From NCBI GenBank assembly GCA_020025675.1, contig JAHHRS010000002.1, positions 10,068-74,067 of the forward strand: DNA of 64,000 nt. Reading direction: 5' to 3'. This DNA is from Oscillospiraceae bacterium. GTDB lineage: Bacteria; Bacillota; Clostridia; Oscillospirales; Oscillospiraceae. This document shows positions 8,706 through 16,734 of the stretch, in pieces. The stretch's first letter is position 1. Every line of letters starts with the position of its first letter. Made by a program: the position numbers and the translations under genes. The notes beneath the pieces are model-generated. The model was given only the letters and a program-made list of their open reading frames with translations, made no database searches and was not told the DNA's origin.

Positions 8706-8738
8706 AAAAACCCGCAGAGTTTTAAGTCTGCGGGTTTT
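8706..8738 (-). terminator. Terminator after the PpiC foldase gene
   Basis: A perfect 12-bp stem (AAAACCCGCAGA and complement) ending in a T-run on the minus strand, 12 bases after the stop codon. Confidence 0.9.
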
Positions 8739-8749
8739 AAATTCGCTTT

Positions 8750-10306
8750 TTATCCTACCATGCGGAGACCGAAGCCTTCAACAGCTTCGTAACCCTGACT
8801 GATTTCGGTAATCCAGCTATCCATATCCTGGCTTATAAGAGCATTTTCAGCAATAAAGTTGCTGTAAAGGTCCCCTTCACCCACATAGTACATAACGTGG
8901 TATCCGGGCACACCGCCGCTCTCACCGTAAACAATGCCGGTATCTCCGGGCTTGTGACCTTCAAAGCAGAAGCGGTCAAACTCCTCTACCATTTGCCCCT
9001 TGGCAACACTGTCATAAAGTCCGCCGCGGGTGTTGGAGCCGGGATCCTCGGAGTACTTGTTTGCAAGCTCTGCAAAGCTGTCCTCGGTCTTATCGCCGTT
9101 CTTCCACTCATTTAAAATATCCTCAGCCTTGGCCTTTGCTTCGGCCTTTGCTTCATCTGTAAATGTACCGTCCTCACCGGCAACTGCTCTAACCAGAATG
9201 TGGCGAACCTGAGCCATGGGGTAGTGGTTGTCATTGCGGTCAAGATACATTATAACATACTGACCGTTACCTCCGCCGTTTTCAACAATACCGATGTCTC
9301 CGGCGTTGTGGCTGCCCATGATCCAATCCTTGTATACGCCCAGACCGCTTGCGGTATCACTGCGGCGGTTGACGGTTGAGCCTTCCACGTTCTCTGCAAC
9401 AGCGGCGTTAAATTTTTCCATGTAGTCCTGGCCCTTTGCCTTATTATAGGAAGCAACGATAGCTTCGGCCTTTTGAAGAGCCTCTGCTCTGGTTTCCTCA
9501 TTTGGCTCATTTACTGTTTCGCCGTCTTCATTCACTGTCTCAGCAGTACCGGCGGGAATATAATAGTATGCGTAGTCATAAACGTCGCTCTCACCGTTAA
9601 GACCTTTGTAGTATTCCTCAAGCTGAGCGTCATCATATTCAAAGCCTTCAGCTACCTGCTTTAATACCTTTGCGGAAAGGGCGGCCTTGAGGTTGACTTC
9701 GCGCACCAGAGATTTATCTACTCCGGCACCGTAGTTTGCAGCAAAAAATTTGTCCAAGTTACCAAAGCCCTGAAGCTTTGCAAGCTGGTCCATACCGTCA
9801 AAACTGCTGTCAACCTGAGCAATTTCCTCTTCGGTAAGGGAAATACCGTTGTCGCTTGCGTACTTTTCAATGGCACGAACCTGTATTATCTCTTTCTGAG
9901 CTTCCTGAAGGAAATAATCCTTCCATGTGCCGCCGTCAGGCAGCAGAGGGCAGGTCTGGTGTCCAAGACCGGCTGTACCGCCTCTTACGTCAAGACCCAG
10001 CAAAGGAGCGTAATCACCGTACTGGTTTGCAAGGGCGAAAAACTGTGTGGAGTAGTAGTAATTCATTTCGGCAGGGGTAATCTTTTCACCGTTGAGGGTG
10101 ATAGCTGTGGTTCCCGTGTAGAGAACGGATGTGACACTGAGAGTGATAACAAGAGCTATTACAATAATAACTGCTATTGTGCTCACAGTCCACTTTATTT
10201 TGCTCATCCGTTTCTGCTTGGCCTCTTCAGCGGCGGCCAGAGTCTTTTTGTCGGTTCCTGCCTCACGGGCGGCCTGACGAATTTTCTTTTCTGTTGATGC
10301 ACTCAT
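8750..10306 (-). CDS. Membrane-anchored PpiC-type peptidyl-prolyl isomerase
   Basis: A 518-residue parvulin-family foldase. A basic cytoplasmic N-terminus of about 35 residues (MSASTEKKIRQAAREAGTDK) precedes a transmembrane helix near 38-62. The outer part has a SurA/PrsA-like N-domain with long helices, then a PpiC domain from about 365 (VRHILVRAVAGEDG) to 485, including the characteristic LANKYSEDPGSNTRGGLYD. It probably assists folding of exported proteins, as PrsA does, but is anchored by a helix rather than a lipid. It is monocistronic, bounded by its own terminator. The many acidic Glu-Asp stretches are compatible with an extracytoplasmic location. Confidence 0.88.
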   Translation of the reverse strand: MSASTEKKIRQAAREAGTDKKTLAAAEEAKQKRMSKIKWTVSTIAVIIVIALVITLSVTSVLYTGTTAITLNGEKITPAEMNYYYSTQFFALANQYGDYAPLLGLDVRGGTAGLGHQTCPLLPDGGTWKDYFLQEAQKEIIQVRAIEKYASDNGISLTEEEIAQVDSSFDGMDQLAKLQGFGNLDKFFAANYGAGVDKSLVREVNLKAALSAKVLKQVAEGFEYDDAQLEEYYKGLNGESDVYDYAYYYIPAGTAETVNEDGETVNEPNEETRAEALQKAEAIVASYNKAKGQDYMEKFNAAVAENVEGSTVNRRSDTASGLGVYKDWIMGSHNAGDIGIVENGGGNGQYVIMYLDRNDNHYPMAQVRHILVRAVAGEDGTFTDEAKAEAKAKAEDILNEWKNGDKTEDSFAELANKYSEDPGSNTRGGLYDSVAKGQMVEEFDRFCFEGHKPGDTGIVYGESGGVPGYHVMYYVGEGDLYSNFIAENALISQDMDSWITEISQGYEAVEGFGLRMVG

Positions 10307-10497
10307 TTTATGTCATCCTTTGTTTTGGTATACATTTCCGCAGTATTGCAGACTAAAAGATTATACCTCAAAACCGCTATTTGTTCAAGAAGAAAAAAGA
10401 ATTTAATCTTTTTGGTTTAAAATATTAAAAAAATAGTCATACTCTTTAGCTCCCCTGCATATATTGGTTGTATGCTGTTGAATTAGGAGGTAAAAAA

Positions 10498-10560
10498 ATG
10501 GAAGTTGATATTGACGATTTGATCTTTGGCGATTTCAACCCCGGCCCAAGTGCCAGATAA
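10498..10560 (+). CDS. Very small acidic peptide, 20 residues, unknown
   Basis: The frame ATG...TAA encodes MEVDIDDLIFGDFNPGPSAR. It is preceded by a textbook ribosome-binding site (TTAGGAGGT, seven bases before the ATG) and followed seven bases after the stop by a perfect 12-bp terminator (10567-10598). That gives an isolated, complete mini-gene between two minus-strand genes. The peptide is strongly acidic (five Asp, one Glu, one Arg), has no cysteine and no hydrophobic signal. I do not recognise it. I found no clear promoter; an AT-rich stretch at 10400-10445 is the likely place. A regulatory peptide, a modified-peptide precursor or a leader are all possible. Confidence 0.6.
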   Translation: MEVDIDDLIFGDFNPGPSAR

Positions 10561-10566
10561 TATGAG

Positions 10567-10598
10567 AAAGGGTGCATAGAAAAAAATATGCACCCTTT
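10567..10598 (+). terminator. Terminator of the 20-residue peptide gene
   Basis: A perfect 12-bp stem (AAAGGGTGCATA and complement) with an A-rich 8-nt loop, followed by GATTTTATTT on the plus strand. Confidence 0.85.
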
Positions 10599-10602
10599 GA
10601 TT

Positions 10603-11211
10603 TTATTTATCTTCAGCTTTAAAAGAACCGTTGGCAATTATCCCTATAATCTGCCCTGAAAGTAAAACTGTCAGCAGAGAGTAAGCTATGCGGCGGACAG
10701 GAATATAACTTAATGAAAGTAGGAGGACAGTAATATCACTTATAAGGTATATAGCCTGAAGATTATATCCTGTGAGCTTTGAAAGCCCCATGGCTAACGC
10801 ATCATCACCGCCCGGAGCACCACCGGCTCTGACGCTTATTCCAACACCTACGCCAACAAAGACGGCACCCAGAATAGATGCAAGCAGGGGATAATTTGCT
10901 ATCTGGGGCCAAATTGGCGGGAAAAGCTCGCATATGGCATAGAAAACTGAAAAACCGCCGCCGGCTACCGCCGAAAACAGTACAAAGTTTTTACCAAGTA
11001 CAAACCAGCCGAATATGTAACAGGCAGCATTTAAAACAAAGCCTGAGACTGCAGGGGAAATATCAAACCAGTGCTGCAATAAAAGGGTAAGGCCAAGAAC
11101 TCCGCCCTCGGTAACACCTGAGAGGGAGTGAATGTTGTAAAGACCAAAGGACAGTACAGCGCTGCCCAGAAGAAGGGCTCCAACCTTCTTTGGCTTTAGC
11201 TGGGAGAACAA
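10603..11211 (-). CDS. YitT family membrane protein
   Basis: A 202-residue integral membrane protein with about five transmembrane helices, matching the N-terminal membrane half of the YitT/DUF161 family. Conserved features are SGVTEGGVLGLTLLLQ near 31-46, AACYIFGWFVLGKNF near 62-76, and the glycine-rich GISVRAGGAPGGDDALAMGL near 124-143. It lacks the cytoplasmic DUF2179 domain found in longer YitT proteins. Translation probably starts at a TTG with an AAAGGA site nine bases upstream. Function is not established for the family; transport or export has been suggested. Confidence 0.82.
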   Translation of the reverse strand: MFSQLKPKKVGALLLGSAVLSFGLYNIHSLSGVTEGGVLGLTLLLQHWFDISPAVSGFVLNAACYIFGWFVLGKNFVLFSAVAGGGFSVFYAICELFPPIWPQIANYPLLASILGAVFVGVGVGISVRAGGAPGGDDALAMGLSKLTGYNLQAIYLISDITVLLLSLSYIPVRRIAYSLLTVLLSGQIIGIIANGSFKAEDK

Positions 11212-11238
11212 AATAACAAATCCTTTCTCAGTAAAATA

Positions 11239-11270
11239 TAAACGGCGCGGTAATATCTCACAGCCGTTTA
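11239..11270 (-). terminator. Weak terminator after prfB
   Basis: An 8-bp stem (TAAACGGC and complement) with a 16-nt loop and a TATATTTT tract on the minus strand, 45 bases past the prfB stop. Confidence 0.55.
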
Positions 11271-11315
11271 TTTTATCTTATTAAATTTTTCCGCATTGGC
11301 GGAAAACAATATGCC

Positions 11316-12422
11316 TCAGTCGGCAGCCTTCATGGACAGGTAGGCGTTTATAAATCCGTCCAGATCGCCGTCCATAACACTTTGAATATTGCTGTTTTCG
11401 TAGTCGGTGCGGTGATCCTTAACAAGCTGATAGGGCATGAACACATAGGAGCGTATCTGGCTGCCCCACTCAATCTTCATCTGAACACCCTTTATATCAC
11501 TTATTTTTTCAAGGTGCTCACGCTCTTTAATTTCCGCAAGTCTTGCTCTGAGCATGTTGCGGCAGTTTTCTAAGTTCTGGAAGTGGCTGCGCTCTACCTG
11601 ACTGGACACAACGATTCCGGTAGGAATATGAGTAAGACGTACGGCGGAAGAAGTCTTGTTAACCTTCTGACCGCCGGCACCGGAAGAGCGGTAAACATCC
11701 ATTTTAATATCTTCGTCTCTTAACTCTATTTCGTTGTTATCGCTTATTTCCGGCATAACTTCGATTGCGGCAAAAGAGGTGTGGCGGCGGCCGGCGGAGT
11801 CAAAAGGAGAGACTCTGACAAGTCTGTGTATGCCATGCTCACTCTTTAAAAATCCGTATGCGTTTTCGCCCTCCACCATGATGGTGGCACTTTTAAGGCC
11901 GGCTTCATCGCCGTCCAGATAGTCCATTACCTTCACTTTATAATTATGCCTGTCGGCCCACATGTTATACATGCGATACAGCATAGATGCCCAGTCCTGA
12001 GCCTCAGTGCCGCCGGCACCGGCATGGAAGGTGATAATAGCGTTGTTTGCATCGTATTCACCTGTCAGGAGAGTACCTAAACGCATGGCCTCAAAGCCGG
12101 AGTCATATTTGGAAAACTCACTTTCAAGCTCGGGAAGCATGCTCTCATCATTTTCCTCAATGGCCATTTCACACATAACGTACATATCTTCCCATGCAGA
12201 GCAGAGTTTTTCGTAATTATCACGTTTGTCCTTCAAGGTTTTAAGCCTTTTCTGGACTTTCTGAGAGTTTTCAACATCATTCCAAAAGCCGTCTCTTTCA
12301 CTGGCGGCCTCCAGCTCTTCTATTTCTTTATTGGCAGCCTCCAGCTTGAGGGCATCTCTGAGAACATCCAGATCAGGCTTCCGGTTGTTTAATTTAATTT
12401 TATACTCTTCAAATTCAAGCAT
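11316..12422 (-). CDS. prfB: Peptide chain release factor 2, without programmed frameshift
   Basis: Recognises UGA and UAA stop codons and triggers peptide release. The 368 residues include the SPF codon-recognition motif (RVSPFDSAGRRHTSFA near 202) and the catalytic GGQ loop (SSGAGGQKVNKTSS near 245). Most bacteria read prfB through a +1 frameshift at an internal CTT TGA C; here the whole protein is one frame and the corresponding place (VLRDALKLEAAN) has sense codons only, so this autoregulation is absent. CGGGAGA precedes the ATG. The promoter lies at 12483-12511, divergent from prs. Confidence 0.96.
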   Translation of the reverse strand: MLEFEEYKIKLNNRKPDLDVLRDALKLEAANKEIEELEAASERDGFWNDVENSQKVQKRLKTLKDKRDNYEKLCSAWEDMYVMCEMAIEENDESMLPELESEFSKYDSGFEAMRLGTLLTGEYDANNAIITFHAGAGGTEAQDWASMLYRMYNMWADRHNYKVKVMDYLDGDEAGLKSATIMVEGENAYGFLKSEHGIHRLVRVSPFDSAGRRHTSFAAIEVMPEISDNNEIELRDEDIKMDVYRSSGAGGQKVNKTSSAVRLTHIPTGIVVSSQVERSHFQNLENCRNMLRARLAEIKEREHLEKISDIKGVQMKIEWGSQIRSYVFMPYQLVKDHRTDYENSNIQSVMDGDLDGFINAYLSMKAAD

Positions 12423-12482
12423 TTTCTGTCTCCCGTATTTCCGTCTTGTTTTATTCTTATATTATCATACATATGTTAAGAT

Positions 12483-12511
12483 ATTATAAACAAAAACCGG
12501 CAATTTGTAAA
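12483..12511 (-). promoter_or_regulatory. Sigma-A promoter of prfB
   Basis: TTTACA (12511-12506), a 17-bp spacer and TATAAT (12488-12483) on the minus strand. Confidence 0.75.
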
Positions 12512-12557
12512 TCTGTTTTTTTATGGGCTATTTGCCTATGAAAAATGCGAAATCCTA

Positions 12558-12586
12558 TTCCAATTTCAGCATATTAGTGGTATAAT
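12558..12586 (+). promoter_or_regulatory. Extended -10 promoter of prs
   Basis: TATAAT (12581-12586) preceded by TGG, forming an extended -10. The -35 (TTCCAA, 12558-12563) is weak, at 17 bp. Confidence 0.75.
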
Positions 12587-12593
12587 AACAAAA

Positions 12594-12624
12594 CCAGAGG
12601 TGTGTGCACCTTTTTTGCCTCTGG
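12594..12624 (+). promoter_or_regulatory. Possible leader hairpins before prs
   Basis: Two mutually exclusive structures can form: CCAGAGG (12594-12600) with CCTCTGG (12618-12624), or AGGTG-TGTG-CACCT (12598-12611) followed by a T-run (12612-12616), which looks like a short terminator. An attenuator is conceivable; the short stem makes this tentative. Confidence 0.3.
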
Positions 12625-12674
12625 GAAAGATGAAAAAGAAATGCTTAAATCTTTAACGGAGGGTAAAGAGAAAT

Positions 12675-13637
12675 ATGATTTCACACGGCAAAGAAATTAA
12701 GGTTTTCGCCGGGAATTCTAATCCCGCACTGGCAGAGGACATTTGTTCTGAGCTTTATAAAGAACTTGGCAATGCCACTGTTTCCCAGTTTGCTGACGGC
12801 GAGTGCTCAGTATCTGTAGCTGAGCCTGTTCGAGGCAAGGACGTGTTTATTGTTCAGTCTACCTGCAACCATGTTAATGACAACCTTATGGAACTGCTTA
12901 TTATGATAGACGCTATGCGCCGCGCCTCTGCCGGTCGTGTAACCGCAGTAATTCCTTACTTCGGATATGCAAGACAGGACAGAAAGGCCAAGAGCCGCGA
13001 TCCCATATCCGCAAAACTGGTGGCAAACCTTATTACTGCCGCCGGTGCAGACAGAGTCCTTACAATGGATCTGCACGCAGCACAGATACAGGGCTTTTTC
13101 GATATCCCCGTTGATAACCTTATGGGTGCTCACCTCTTTGTAAAGCACTTTATAAAGAAGTTCGGCAAAGGCAATGAGGACGTTATGATAGTTTCTCCCG
13201 ACGTGGGAAGTACAGCCCGTGTCAGAGCCTTCTCCATGAAGCTGGGTGTTAACATGGCTATTGTTGATAAGCGCCGTGAGCGTGCAAACCAATCTGAGGT
13301 TATGAACATAATCGGTAATGTTGAGGGCAAAACATGCATACTTCTGGACGATATTGTTGATACCGCCGGATCTCTCTGCGGCGCCGCCAAGGCAATTAAG
13401 GAAATAGGCGGAGCTAAGGAAGTGTTTGCCTGCGCCACTCACGGAGTTCTCTCCGGCCCTGCGATTGAACGTATAGAGGAAAGCTGCATTCAGGAGCTGC
13501 TGCTTCTGGATACTATTCCTTATCCTAAGGATAAGCCTGTCTGCTCCAAAATACGTTATATTTCCACTGCCTCTGTTTTTGCTGAGGCTATAAGACGTAT
13601 TTACGAAGAAGTTTCCATTTCCAATCTATTTGACTAA
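12675..13637 (+). CDS. prs: Ribose-phosphate pyrophosphokinase
   Basis: Makes PRPP from ribose 5-phosphate and ATP, feeding purine, pyrimidine, NAD, His and Trp synthesis. The 320-residue length is standard for class I enzymes. Motifs: FADGECSVSV near 40, YFGYARQDRKAKSRDPISAK near 95-114, the metal/ATP site MDLHAAQIQGFF near 132, and the PRPP loop ILLDDIVDTAGS near 218-229. An ACGGAGG site precedes the ATG. The usual neighbour glmU is absent here; pth follows after a terminator. It connects the nucleoside-salvage genes nearby with base re-use. Confidence 0.97.
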   Translation: MISHGKEIKVFAGNSNPALAEDICSELYKELGNATVSQFADGECSVSVAEPVRGKDVFIVQSTCNHVNDNLMELLIMIDAMRRASAGRVTAVIPYFGYARQDRKAKSRDPISAKLVANLITAAGADRVLTMDLHAAQIQGFFDIPVDNLMGAHLFVKHFIKKFGKGNEDVMIVSPDVGSTARVRAFSMKLGVNMAIVDKRRERANQSEVMNIIGNVEGKTCILLDDIVDTAGSLCGAAKAIKEIGGAKEVFACATHGVLSGPAIERIEESCIQELLLLDTIPYPKDKPVCSKIRYISTASVFAEAIRRIYEEVSISNLFD

Positions 13638-13649
13638 TTAAGATACAAA

Positions 13650-13683
13650 CCCGGCAAGTTCCTTTGTTACCTGCCGGGATTTT
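13650..13683 (+). terminator. Terminator after prs
   Basis: A CCCGGCA...TGCCGGG stem with a 15-nt loop, followed by ATTTTTA. Confidence 0.85.
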
Positions 13684-13737
13684 TACAACATTGCCGCCGT
13701 TTTTGGCTGTATGTCGGGGCGGAGGCGGAGGTGCAAG

Positions 13738-14322
13738 GTGTTTTTAAAAGGCAACGGTGTTTCGTGGCTGGCAGTCTTTCTGGGAAATCCAGGAACTAAG
13801 TACGACGGGACACGGCATAATGCCGGCTTTATGGCGGCAGACGCTTTGGCAAAAGCCAAGGGAGTAGAGATAAACAGAGCTAAATTTAAGGCTTTAACGG
13901 CTACATGCCAAATAGGCGAAGAAAAGGTTATGCTTTTAAAGCCGCAGACTTTTATGAACCTTTCCGGTGAAGCCGTGGCGGAAGCCGTTAATTTCTATAA
14001 GATAAAGCCTGCAAATGTTATAGTGGTGTCAGATGAAGTTTCCCTTCAGACAGGCAAGCTTCGCATTCGGCGGAAAGGGTCCGCCGGAGGACACAACGGA
14101 CTTAAAAATATAATTGCCCATTTGGGAACCGACGAGTTTCCGAGAATACGGATGGGTGTTGGGGCTCCGCCCCACCCGGATTACGATATGGCGGACTGGG
14201 TATTGTCCGTATTTGAAAATCAAGATGCCCTCGTCATGCAAAAATCTGCCCAGAGAGCGGCAGAGGCTGTTGAGTGCTATATAACACAAGGGCCGGATAA
14301 AGCGATGAACCTGTATAACTGA
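13738..14322 (+). CDS. pth: Peptidyl-tRNA hydrolase
   Basis: Recycles peptidyl-tRNAs that fall off ribosomes by cutting the ester bond. The frame is open from an ATG at 13711, but that would add MSGRRRRCK. I prefer the GTG at 13738, six bases after GGAGG, giving 194 residues, still slightly extended before the usual start. Motifs: FLGNPGTKYDGTRHNAGF near 14-31 with the catalytic histidine, LKPQTFMNLSGEAV with the tRNA-contacting Asn, and RRKGSAGGHNGLKNII with the second conserved histidine. It lies 64 bp before glgC and after the prs terminator. Confidence 0.93.
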   Translation: MFLKGNGVSWLAVFLGNPGTKYDGTRHNAGFMAADALAKAKGVEINRAKFKALTATCQIGEEKVMLLKPQTFMNLSGEAVAEAVNFYKIKPANVIVVSDEVSLQTGKLRIRRKGSAGGHNGLKNIIAHLGTDEFPRIRMGVGAPPHPDYDMADWVLSVFENQDALVMQKSAQRAAEAVECYITQGPDKAMNLYN

Positions 14323-14386
14323 GGATTTGGCGGAGAGCGGTGGATGCCGGTTCTCCGATAACATGAAATAAAAAAGGAGGCTGCAT

Positions 14387-15580
14387 ATGGCTAAGAAATG
14401 TATAGCAATGCTTCTTGCAGGCGGTCAGGGCTCCAGACTTTATGCCCTGACTCAGAATGTGGCAAAGCCCAATGTCCCGTTCGGCGGAAAGTACAGAATT
14501 ATTGACTTTCCTCTTTCTAACTGCGCTAACTCCGGTATAGACACCGTTGGTGTCCTGACTCAGTACAGACCTCAGCGTCTCAATAGTTATATCGGAAACG
14601 GACAGCCTTGGGATTTGGATGTGGCGGATGGAGGCGTATATATACTGCCCCCTTACCAGAGTGCCGGAGAAAAGGGCTCATGGTTTTCCGGAACAGCCAA
14701 CGCTATCTATCAAAATATCGGTTTTATAGACAGCTATGATCCTGAAAATGTGCTGATACTTTCCGGTGACCATATCTACAAGATGGACTATGCAGATATG
14801 CTTAAAGATCATCTGGCTCACAATGCCGCATGTACAATATCAGTTCTTCAGGTATCTATGGAGGAGGCCACACGTTTCGGCATAATGAACGTGGGAGAGG
14901 ACGGCTACATAAACGAGTTTGAGGAAAAGCCTGCCCACCCCAAGAGCGACCTTGCTTCTATGGGTATCTACATATTTAATTGGAAGAAGCTTCGTGCCTA
15001 TCTGATAGCCGATGAAAACGACCCAAATTCATCCAAAGACTTCGGAAAAAATGTTATTCCTGCCATGCTCAATGCAGGCGAAAAGCTGTGGCCCTACCGC
15101 TTTAAAGGATATTGGCGGGATGTGGGAACTATAACCAGCCTGTGGGATGCCAATATGGACATGCTCTCCACTACCCTTATTAATCTCTACGACCCCAGCT
15201 GGCCCATAGGCTCCAGAAGCCCTGTGTGCCCGCCCCATGTGACCGGTGATGAGGCTGAGATTATCCACTCAATTGTTACTGAGGGCTGCGAAATATACGG
15301 ACATGTGGAAAATTCCGTGCTTTCTCCCAACGTAAGAGTAGATAAGAACGCAAATGTGTTTTACAGCGTCCTTATGCCGGGCACCGTAGTGGAGGAAGGT
15401 GCTGTTGTAGAGTACGCCATAATAGGCGAAAACACGGTAGTCAGAAGCAATGCCCATGTAGGTGCGCCTCCTGACGGAACAGATGAGTGGGGCGTTGCCA
15501 CATGCGGACCGGACATTGAAATCAGAAGCGGGGCGCAGGTTCCCTCAGGCGCCATGATATATACAGGCGAGGAGGTCTGA
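14387..15580 (+). CDS. glgC: Glucose-1-phosphate adenylyltransferase, catalytic subunit
   Basis: Makes ADP-glucose from glucose 1-phosphate and ATP, the committed step of glycogen synthesis. The 397 residues have the nucleotidyltransferase loop LLAGGQGSRLYALT near 8-21, KPNVPFGGKYRIIDFPLSNC near 27-46, the catalytic aspartate in LSGDHIYKMDY near 125, and a C-terminal left-handed beta-helix. GTANAIYQN is the glucose-site signature. An AAGGAGG site precedes the ATG. Four bases separate it from glgD, so the two subunits are made together as a GlgCD heterotetramer, as in Bacillus and clostridia. Confidence 0.96.
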   Translation: MAKKCIAMLLAGGQGSRLYALTQNVAKPNVPFGGKYRIIDFPLSNCANSGIDTVGVLTQYRPQRLNSYIGNGQPWDLDVADGGVYILPPYQSAGEKGSWFSGTANAIYQNIGFIDSYDPENVLILSGDHIYKMDYADMLKDHLAHNAACTISVLQVSMEEATRFGIMNVGEDGYINEFEEKPAHPKSDLASMGIYIFNWKKLRAYLIADENDPNSSKDFGKNVIPAMLNAGEKLWPYRFKGYWRDVGTITSLWDANMDMLSTTLINLYDPSWPIGSRSPVCPPHVTGDEAEIIHSIVTEGCEIYGHVENSVLSPNVRVDKNANVFYSVLMPGTVVEEGAVVEYAIIGENTVVRSNAHVGAPPDGTDEWGVATCGPDIEIRSGAQVPSGAMIYTGEEV

Positions 15581-15584
15581 AGCA

Positions 15585-16697
15585 ATGAAAGACTATCACG
15601 GAATAATCTTTGCTTACAGCGCTGATAATGAACTCAGAGAGCTTGTGAGCGTCCGCAATACTGCCGCTCTCCCTTTTTGCGGCAGATACAGAGTAATTGA
15701 CTTTGCCTTATCCTCTTTGCGAAACGCAGGAATTTTCAATGTGGGCGTTATAATGCAGAGGGAATATCAGTCACTTCTCAACCACCTTGGCAGCGGTAAA
15801 CCCTGGGATATGAGCAGAAGAGTGGGCGGACTGCGTATTTTACCTCCATTCGGGCTGCCCGAAAATCACAGCGGCAAATATGACGGCACAGTAGAGGCTC
15901 TGAACGCTGTGGCCAGATATATTAAGTCTGTTCCACAGAATCATATTATTCTTTTAAAGGGTAACATCTGTGCAAACCTTGATCTGGATGCTGCAATAGA
16001 ACTCCATGAGAGCAGCGATACCCCCATTACCGCAATCTGCGCAAAACATGCTTCCATTGGCTTACATCATCGATGCGTGCTGGATGAAAACGGGTATGTT
16101 AAGAAAATGCTCTTTGACAGAGTGAATGATTGTGAGGGTGTTGCCTCTCTGGACGGCTATATAATACATAAAGATTTGCTTTTAAAGCTTATGGATATGT
16201 GCAAGGCTGCAAATCTCTTCCGTTTTCATAAGGATGCCATTGCTACCTACATTAGAGAAGGCGGCAAAATGAATGCCTATGTCCATGAGGGATATGCCGG
16301 CACTATTAACTCCGTTGAGGCATATTACAGGATAAGTATGGATATGCTTAACGCAGACAACAGAAGAAGTGTGTTTAACCCTATGCGCCCTGTGCGGACC
16401 AAAATACACGAGGAAGTAAGCACATACTACGGTGAAAATGCCGTGTCCCGAAGCAGCCTTGTGGCAGACAACTGTATTATCGAAGGTGAAATTCAAAACT
16501 GCATAGTCTCTTCAGGCGCAAGAATTGCCAAGGGTGCAAAGCTTCGTAACTGCATTATTATGAGTGACTGCACCGTCGGTGAAGGCTGTGAGCTATGCTA
16601 TGTAATAGCCGATAAGCATGTAAGCTTCTCAGAGAATACAGTTTTAACGGGGGCTATAAGCCTGCCGGTTGTTGTTCCGAAAAATTTTAAAATCTGA
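15585..16697 (+). CDS. glgD: Glucose-1-phosphate adenylyltransferase, regulatory subunit
   Basis: A GlgC paralogue of 370 residues that modulates the catalytic subunit. The nucleotide-binding glycine loop is missing: the N-terminus reads FAYSADNELRELVSVRNTAA where GlgC has the GGxGxRL loop, so it is probably not catalytic on its own. The fold is retained, with LPFCGRYRVIDFALSSLRNA near 29-48 and a beta-helix C-terminus (NCIIEGEIQNCIVSSGARIA). It sits between glgC (4 bp) and glgP (37 bp) in one operon. The GAGG site lies within the end of glgC. Confidence 0.94.
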   Translation: MKDYHGIIFAYSADNELRELVSVRNTAALPFCGRYRVIDFALSSLRNAGIFNVGVIMQREYQSLLNHLGSGKPWDMSRRVGGLRILPPFGLPENHSGKYDGTVEALNAVARYIKSVPQNHIILLKGNICANLDLDAAIELHESSDTPITAICAKHASIGLHHRCVLDENGYVKKMLFDRVNDCEGVASLDGYIIHKDLLLKLMDMCKAANLFRFHKDAIATYIREGGKMNAYVHEGYAGTINSVEAYYRISMDMLNADNRRSVFNPMRPVRTKIHEEVSTYYGENAVSRSSLVADNCIIEGEIQNCIVSSGARIAKGAKLRNCIIMSDCTVGEGCELCYVIADKHVSFSENTVLTGAISLPVVVPKNFKI

Positions 16698-16734
16698 ATT
16701 AGTTTATTTTTTACCTACGGAGGTATTTCCATAT

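Noticed and set aside
14029..14364. Minus-strand open frame of about 110 codons overlapping pth
   Set aside because: It is antisense to the conserved Pth domain, lacks a ribosome-binding site, and its translation has no recognisable features.
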